A stretch of 64,000 nt of DNA from Amblyornis subalaris (taxonomy: Eukaryota; Chordata; Aves; Passeriformes; Ptilonorhynchidae). Shown one piece after another: positions 60,330 through 64,000 of this stretch; position 1 is the first letter of the stretch, and the number at the start of each line of letters is the position of its first letter. Where the stretch lies: the NCBI GenBank assembly GCA_018881555.1, contig JACAXG010000002.1, positions 17,664,077 to 17,728,076 on the forward strand. The letters run 5' to 3'. The notes below the pieces were generated by a model. It worked only from the letters and a program-made list of their open reading frames with translations. It did no database searches and had not been told where the DNA came from. Made by a program: the position numbers and the translations under genes.

Positions 60330-60800
60330 GAGAATACTTGTAGCCTCTAAGGTGTGAGCACAGTCGAGTACAGCAAATGTTACAACATTGAATACAAACA
60401 ATATTACAAAGACATTTTAAAAATGAACAGCCTATAAAGAATTCATTTTGCGCAAGCTCCTAATCTAGTACCCAGGAGGTGAGCCAATATTTCATGGTGA
60501 AGCACTGGTGAAGAAGTGACCATACTTCTCGGAATCTTGCTGAAATATTGTCCAATTGTACTTTATGCATTAATTTTACTTGTTCCCACAACTTACGGAC
60601 ATTGGCTGAAATCTTTCCACTCTGGTTAATGTATATGCAACAACTGGTATTAATAATTGTGCAGATTAATAATCTGCCTCCCCCTGTGAAGGTTAGAAAA
60701 CTAATCTGCTATCACTAGCCACTGTTTATATCCACACACTGCAGGCCTATCAGTACAATCTATTTGCAGTCTTTGGAATGGGAAAAATGCTCATGAACAA
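60330..60800 (-). pseudogene. Retroviral env TM remnant
   Basis: A broken frame of the transmembrane envelope subunit. The CX6CC cysteine motif, which links TM to the surface subunit in gamma-type envelopes, is intact at 60637-60663. A leucine/lysine-rich helical stretch follows. Stops upstream of the motif and at about 60467 interrupt the frame. The surface subunit and fusion peptide are not seen. Confidence 0.75.
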
Positions 60801-60829
60801 TTTCACAATTCAATTTTATATGTAAGAAT

Positions 60830-61060
60830 TTATTACGTGTGGGACAGGTATTAATAATTCTTTTAGCAACTGCATGGACACCCAGGGCTGCCCAGACTTC
60901 CTGTAGTTGATTAGCCACTGCTTCCATTCTTCCATGAGCTTCATCATGGGACCATCCAGTTATCAGTTATTTTGTCAGTAAGACAGGTTTTCCCCGTGTT
61001 GTTCATATTAGATCTTCATCTTGCACCGCTTCCAACTTTTCCCACTGTTCCTTTTCTTCA
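60830..61060 (-). pseudogene. Retroviral integrase N-terminal region remnant
   Basis: The zinc-binding HHCC region is recognisable: H-x3-H at 60934-60948 and, 34 codons on, a CPT-R where CxxC is expected (60835-60846), so the last Cys is replaced by Arg. Stops lie upstream. Directly after this region the sequence changes to env-like, so the catalytic core (D,D,E) is absent. Confidence 0.75.
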
Positions 61061-61080
61061 CTTGTCACACCTGATTGGTA

Positions 61081-61557
61081 TCATTCTTTTGGATGGTCAA
61101 CATCAGACCAAGTAACAGCCACAATATCCACCACAGGTTGACGAGCTGCAGCTTTTGCTGCTGCATCAGTTGAGGCATTCCCTTTGCTGATTATGGTAGT
61201 GTCCCCTGTACTGAATGGACAGCAAACCACAGCAATTTCTTTGGGAGGTTGAATTCTGTCCAACAAGTCCCAAATTTCTGTTCCATTAGGCAAAGCTTTT
61301 CCNGAGGAGGTAGGAAACCCCCATTCTTTCCACGTTATGCCTATTGCATGGCATATGCCAAAAGCAGCCCTTGAATCTGTATAAATGGTTACACAGTTTC
61401 CACTTCCCAGGCATTGCTGTAATTTACTCCACCCCTCCAGCACTAATTGTTCCTGGAAGAGCTCTGGCATCTGCAACCTGCCACCAGTCTGCAATTGTGT
61501 AGCCAGGCTTTTGCTGCCTGTGTAAACCCTAGGACGATCCATCTGTGAATAAAACAA
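61081..61557 (-). pseudogene. Retroviral RNase H domain remnant
   Basis: An open stretch of about 158 codons with one ambiguous base. It has the RNase H signature IYTDSRAAFG and, near its end, a GN-ASTDAAAK segment matching the last conserved Asp region of gamma-type RNase H. The N-terminal strand with the first catalytic Asp is not clear. It is the longest uninterrupted piece of the element. Confidence 0.85.
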
Positions 61558-61909
61558 GATCTGGGTTCTGTCTGTGAGATCTCCTCATGCCTTACTAATA
61601 GTCTGGATTACCATGGCACATCAGTGGTGCTCTTCCTCTTCTCCAGGTATTGGTAATAGTGTTGCCAATTTCAAGGTATTGCACCTGTTTAGAGCCAACT
61701 ATCTGCATTTAAAAGAGTTAGTTCGTATTTATGTGCACATTGGGGAGGCAAGGCTTGTGTCACATAGTGCTTGTGAAGTAATTCAACTTCATGTGGCACA
61801 CAGATTGAAATACTAAAGATTGAGATTAGGAAGTTCTAAAGCTGAAGCCAAAGCCAAGGCCCCTTTTATAGCTCTGAAGGCTTTTTTCCATCCTGGCACC
61901 CATGCAATG

Positions 61910-62600
61910 GGTTCTATTTCTTCATTTTTTTGTTGTTTCTGTCAGAGATTACGTTCGCTCCCCTAATCCTGGTATCCATGGTTGGCAAAACCCAGAAAGA
62001 ACCCTCATAGCCGGGGGGTTTTTTTGTAACTGGCCAAGGAATTTCAATTACGACTTTTACTCTTTCTGTATCTTTTGCCCGCTGTCTTTCAGTTAAAACA
62101 AATCCCAGATATTTCACTTCCTTTTGACACAGCTGGAGCTTGGATGGAGATGTGTCCTTGGTTTCTAAGGCAGTACATAAATGTTTAATATCTTTTAAAC
62201 AGTCATTACAATTTCTACTAGCTGTTAGTAAATAAATCATGTATATATTGCACTAAAACTGATCCACCATGTAACTCAATATCCTTTAAATCTTCTTATA
62301 ATACCTGAGAAAATATGGTGGGATACCCATTAAACTCCTATGGAAGATGAGTTCACGTCAACTGATGTCTCTTGCAACTGAATGCAAACAAGGACTGGCT
62401 TTCTTCATCTGTGGGAATCACGAAGGACGCTGCAGTCAAATCATTCACAGTAAAACATGTAGCCCAGTGCATGATTTGCAAGAGTACAGGAGAGGAATCT
62501 GGCACTGCGGGGTGTGAGACAATGACATGCTGGTTAGTTGCTCTCGACTCTGGAATAAATTGAAACCCAGGATCCCCATCGTTATCCAATCCGGTTTTTT
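61910..62600 (-). pseudogene. Retroviral reverse transcriptase remnant
   Basis: Two pieces in different frames. The upstream piece (62353-62589) carries the palm-region FTVNDL segment and a DEESQ-FAF segment. The downstream piece (61914-62240) carries the C-terminal palm and thumb, with KEVKYLGFVLTE. Between them the catalytic YxDD reads Y-I-H-D (62236-62247) and a frameshift follows at once. The active site is therefore lost. Confidence 0.85.
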
Positions 62601-62789
62601 CTTACTGGTAACATTGGGGCTTTACATGGGAATTCAGACACTTCCAAGATTCCGTGGGCAAGGTGCTGATCTGCTTGGTTTTGAATACTTTTCGCTGCTT
62701 CCCGGGGATGGGATGCTGCTCACAGCAGAGGGCGCACCTCCCTTTGTTTTCAGGCGCATTTCGGCAGTTTCACATCAAGTTCCCGATTG

Positions 62790-63190
62790 ACTCTGCAATC
62801 CCCTGGGCACCACTTCCAGGGGTTTGGATATCTCCAGGTCGGGCTTCTGAGCTTCAGATGTTACAAATACCCCCACAGTTGTCAAGTTAATACCCCGAGC
62901 GATAGATGTAATTGTACATCCAGGGTTTGGAGGAGATCTCTTCCTCATGAAAGAGACAGGGACACCTCTGCTGTTACAAATCTTCCCCACATCCCTTTAT
63001 TTCCTATTTTTACAGTAATGGTTTACTTAAAACATATTCTCCTTTTCGCATTACCCCTAGCACTTTGTCCTGTGATACAGATCCCTTTGGTACAAAATTT
63101 AAAAGTGATAGCATTGCTCTTGTGTCAACTAAAAATTCAACTTCCTTCTGTTTTCCCAATTATATGTCTGTTTTGATTCAGCTAAGCTTT
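62790..63190 (-). pseudogene. Retroviral protease remnant
   Basis: A protease-like segment in which the catalytic D-T/S-G-A reads D-T-R-A (63115-63126), followed by strands with VPKG and KVLGV. Downstream frames are interrupted. The Gly to Arg change should inactivate the enzyme. Confidence 0.65.
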
Positions 63191-63309
63191 CCACATCCCA
63201 TAGCCTCCAATTTCCACAGTATTGAGTCCCTTGCCTTCAGTCATTGCAGATTACTTCATGCTTCCTGTCTTGTATCTCCCATGTTCTCCATGAGACCCTC
63301 TTGGATGAA

Positions 63310-64000
63310 GTGGGCATTTTCTTTGCTGGTGATCAAGTTTCCCACAGTAATGACACTATTCCTCTGGGCTAATTCCAAATCTTCTTGGAATTCATTTTTC
63401 AAATCTGCAATATGACCTACCTCTGCCCACTCTTCAAGGGAGAAGTCCCCTGCCTCTTAGTTGTAACCTCTGTGCCAGTGCTGCCACTAAAAGACTAGTT
63501 CCTTGTTGCTTTTCTTGTTGCTTTTCCTTTGCAAGTTCAGCTCTATATATTTCTTCCCATCCATCAAACATAAACATCACATGAATATAACCATAAAACT
63601 TAGGGTCTTTTGTAATGTCCCCACGTGCCCCCCAGTCATATTTTCTTTAAAATATTTCTATATATCTGGGATGACTTGATCAACCAATACTCTTGCCACT
63701 AGCTCATTGTTAAAGTTCTGTGTGGTCGTTCCTCTGTATTTTAATAAAGTCCTCGATAGTCATCCCCAATATCACTGCAGTGTTCATCTGGCCTCTGCCT
63801 ACATTCCTGTACTTTCATCTGGTTCACTCCAGATTCTCCACAAGCTTTAATAGCTTCCACTAAATCAAACCTCATTTCAGGGCGTCCTCTTCTCTATGCN
63901 GGGTACATTCCCCATACCTGTATGCCAAATTTGTGTGCCTTACTCTGAGCAAGCCATGCACACCTCTCCTACCATGCTTCTGAGCTGGGACTTGAACCCA
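63310..64000 (-). pseudogene. Retroviral gag C-terminal remnant (capsid end and nucleocapsid)
   Basis: One intact CCHC zinc knuckle (C-x2-C-x4-H-x4-C) at 63314-63355. Upstream, at about 63440-63620, a charged E/K/Q-rich stretch with an aromatic start resembles the capsid C-terminus. A segment with the order of the gamma-retroviral major homology region (a Q-x-P-x-E pattern) lies at about 63770-63850 in another frame. Frameshifts and stops are present. Confidence 0.7.

Larger units (their letters stand above)
59867..64000 (-). mobile_element. Defective gamma-type endogenous retrovirus, 5' part off window
   Basis: Reading the minus strand from the right edge, the order is gag C-terminus and zinc knuckle, protease, reverse transcriptase, RNase H, integrase N-terminal region, env TM remnant, polypurine tract and 3' LTR. 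A single CCHC box and a TM with a CX6CC motif fit a gamma-type retrovirus. Alpharetroviruses share CX6CC but have two CCHC boxes. Frameshifts, stops, lost catalytic residues and a large internal deletion show it cannot be functional. The 5' LTR, leader and most of gag are beyond the right edge. Confidence 0.9.

Noticed and set aside
61574..63415. Plus-strand open frames over the right end
   Set aside because: They are shadows of the minus-strand retroviral pol and gag remnants, which carry the conserved motifs.

Overview
The window is vertebrate nuclear DNA, almost certainly from a bird. It is AT-rich and intron-rich, it carries several CR1 LINE fragments of avian type, and it has a degraded retrovirus at its right end. 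Isolated single N bases are scattered through it, as in a draft assembly.

About 87% of the window is one gene on the minus strand: SEC63, the J-domain membrane protein of the ER Sec61/Sec62/Sec63 translocon. I placed 19 coding exons between 197 and 55866. They run from the initiator ATG to residue 673 of a protein whose human counterpart has about 760 residues. Every junction is GT-AG and the reading phase is kept at all 18 joins, with no stop codon or frameshift, so the gene looks intact. The last roughly 90 codons and the 3' UTR lie beyond the left edge. Intron 1 is the longest at 16.3 kb. A CpG island with GC boxes and a CCAAT box covers exon 1 and the promoter (about 55480-56110).

Right of the promoter (56211-57190) are two minus-strand copies of a CR1 3' region. 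Next comes about 2.7 kb in which I recognise nothing. From 59867 to the right edge there is a minus-strand endogenous retrovirus of gamma type: gag C-terminus with one zinc knuckle, protease, reverse transcriptase, RNase H, the integrase zinc-binding region, an env TM remnant, a polypurine tract and a 422-bp 3' LTR. It is defective: catalytic residues are substituted, there are frameshifts and stops, and a deletion has removed the integrase core and env surface subunit. Its 5' end lies off the window.

Smaller items are CR1 fragments at 6583, 15761 and 40623, two older LINE remnants (about 21100-22010 and 46850-47720), a near-perfect 40-nt palindrome at 47414, a homopurine mirror repeat at 43190, and several short simple repeats. 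I found no tRNA, rRNA, CRISPR or operon-like structure, and no evidence of a new biological system. The most useful leads are an unexplained protein-like ORF in intron 1, the palindrome, and a few odd points in SEC63 exons 16 and 18.
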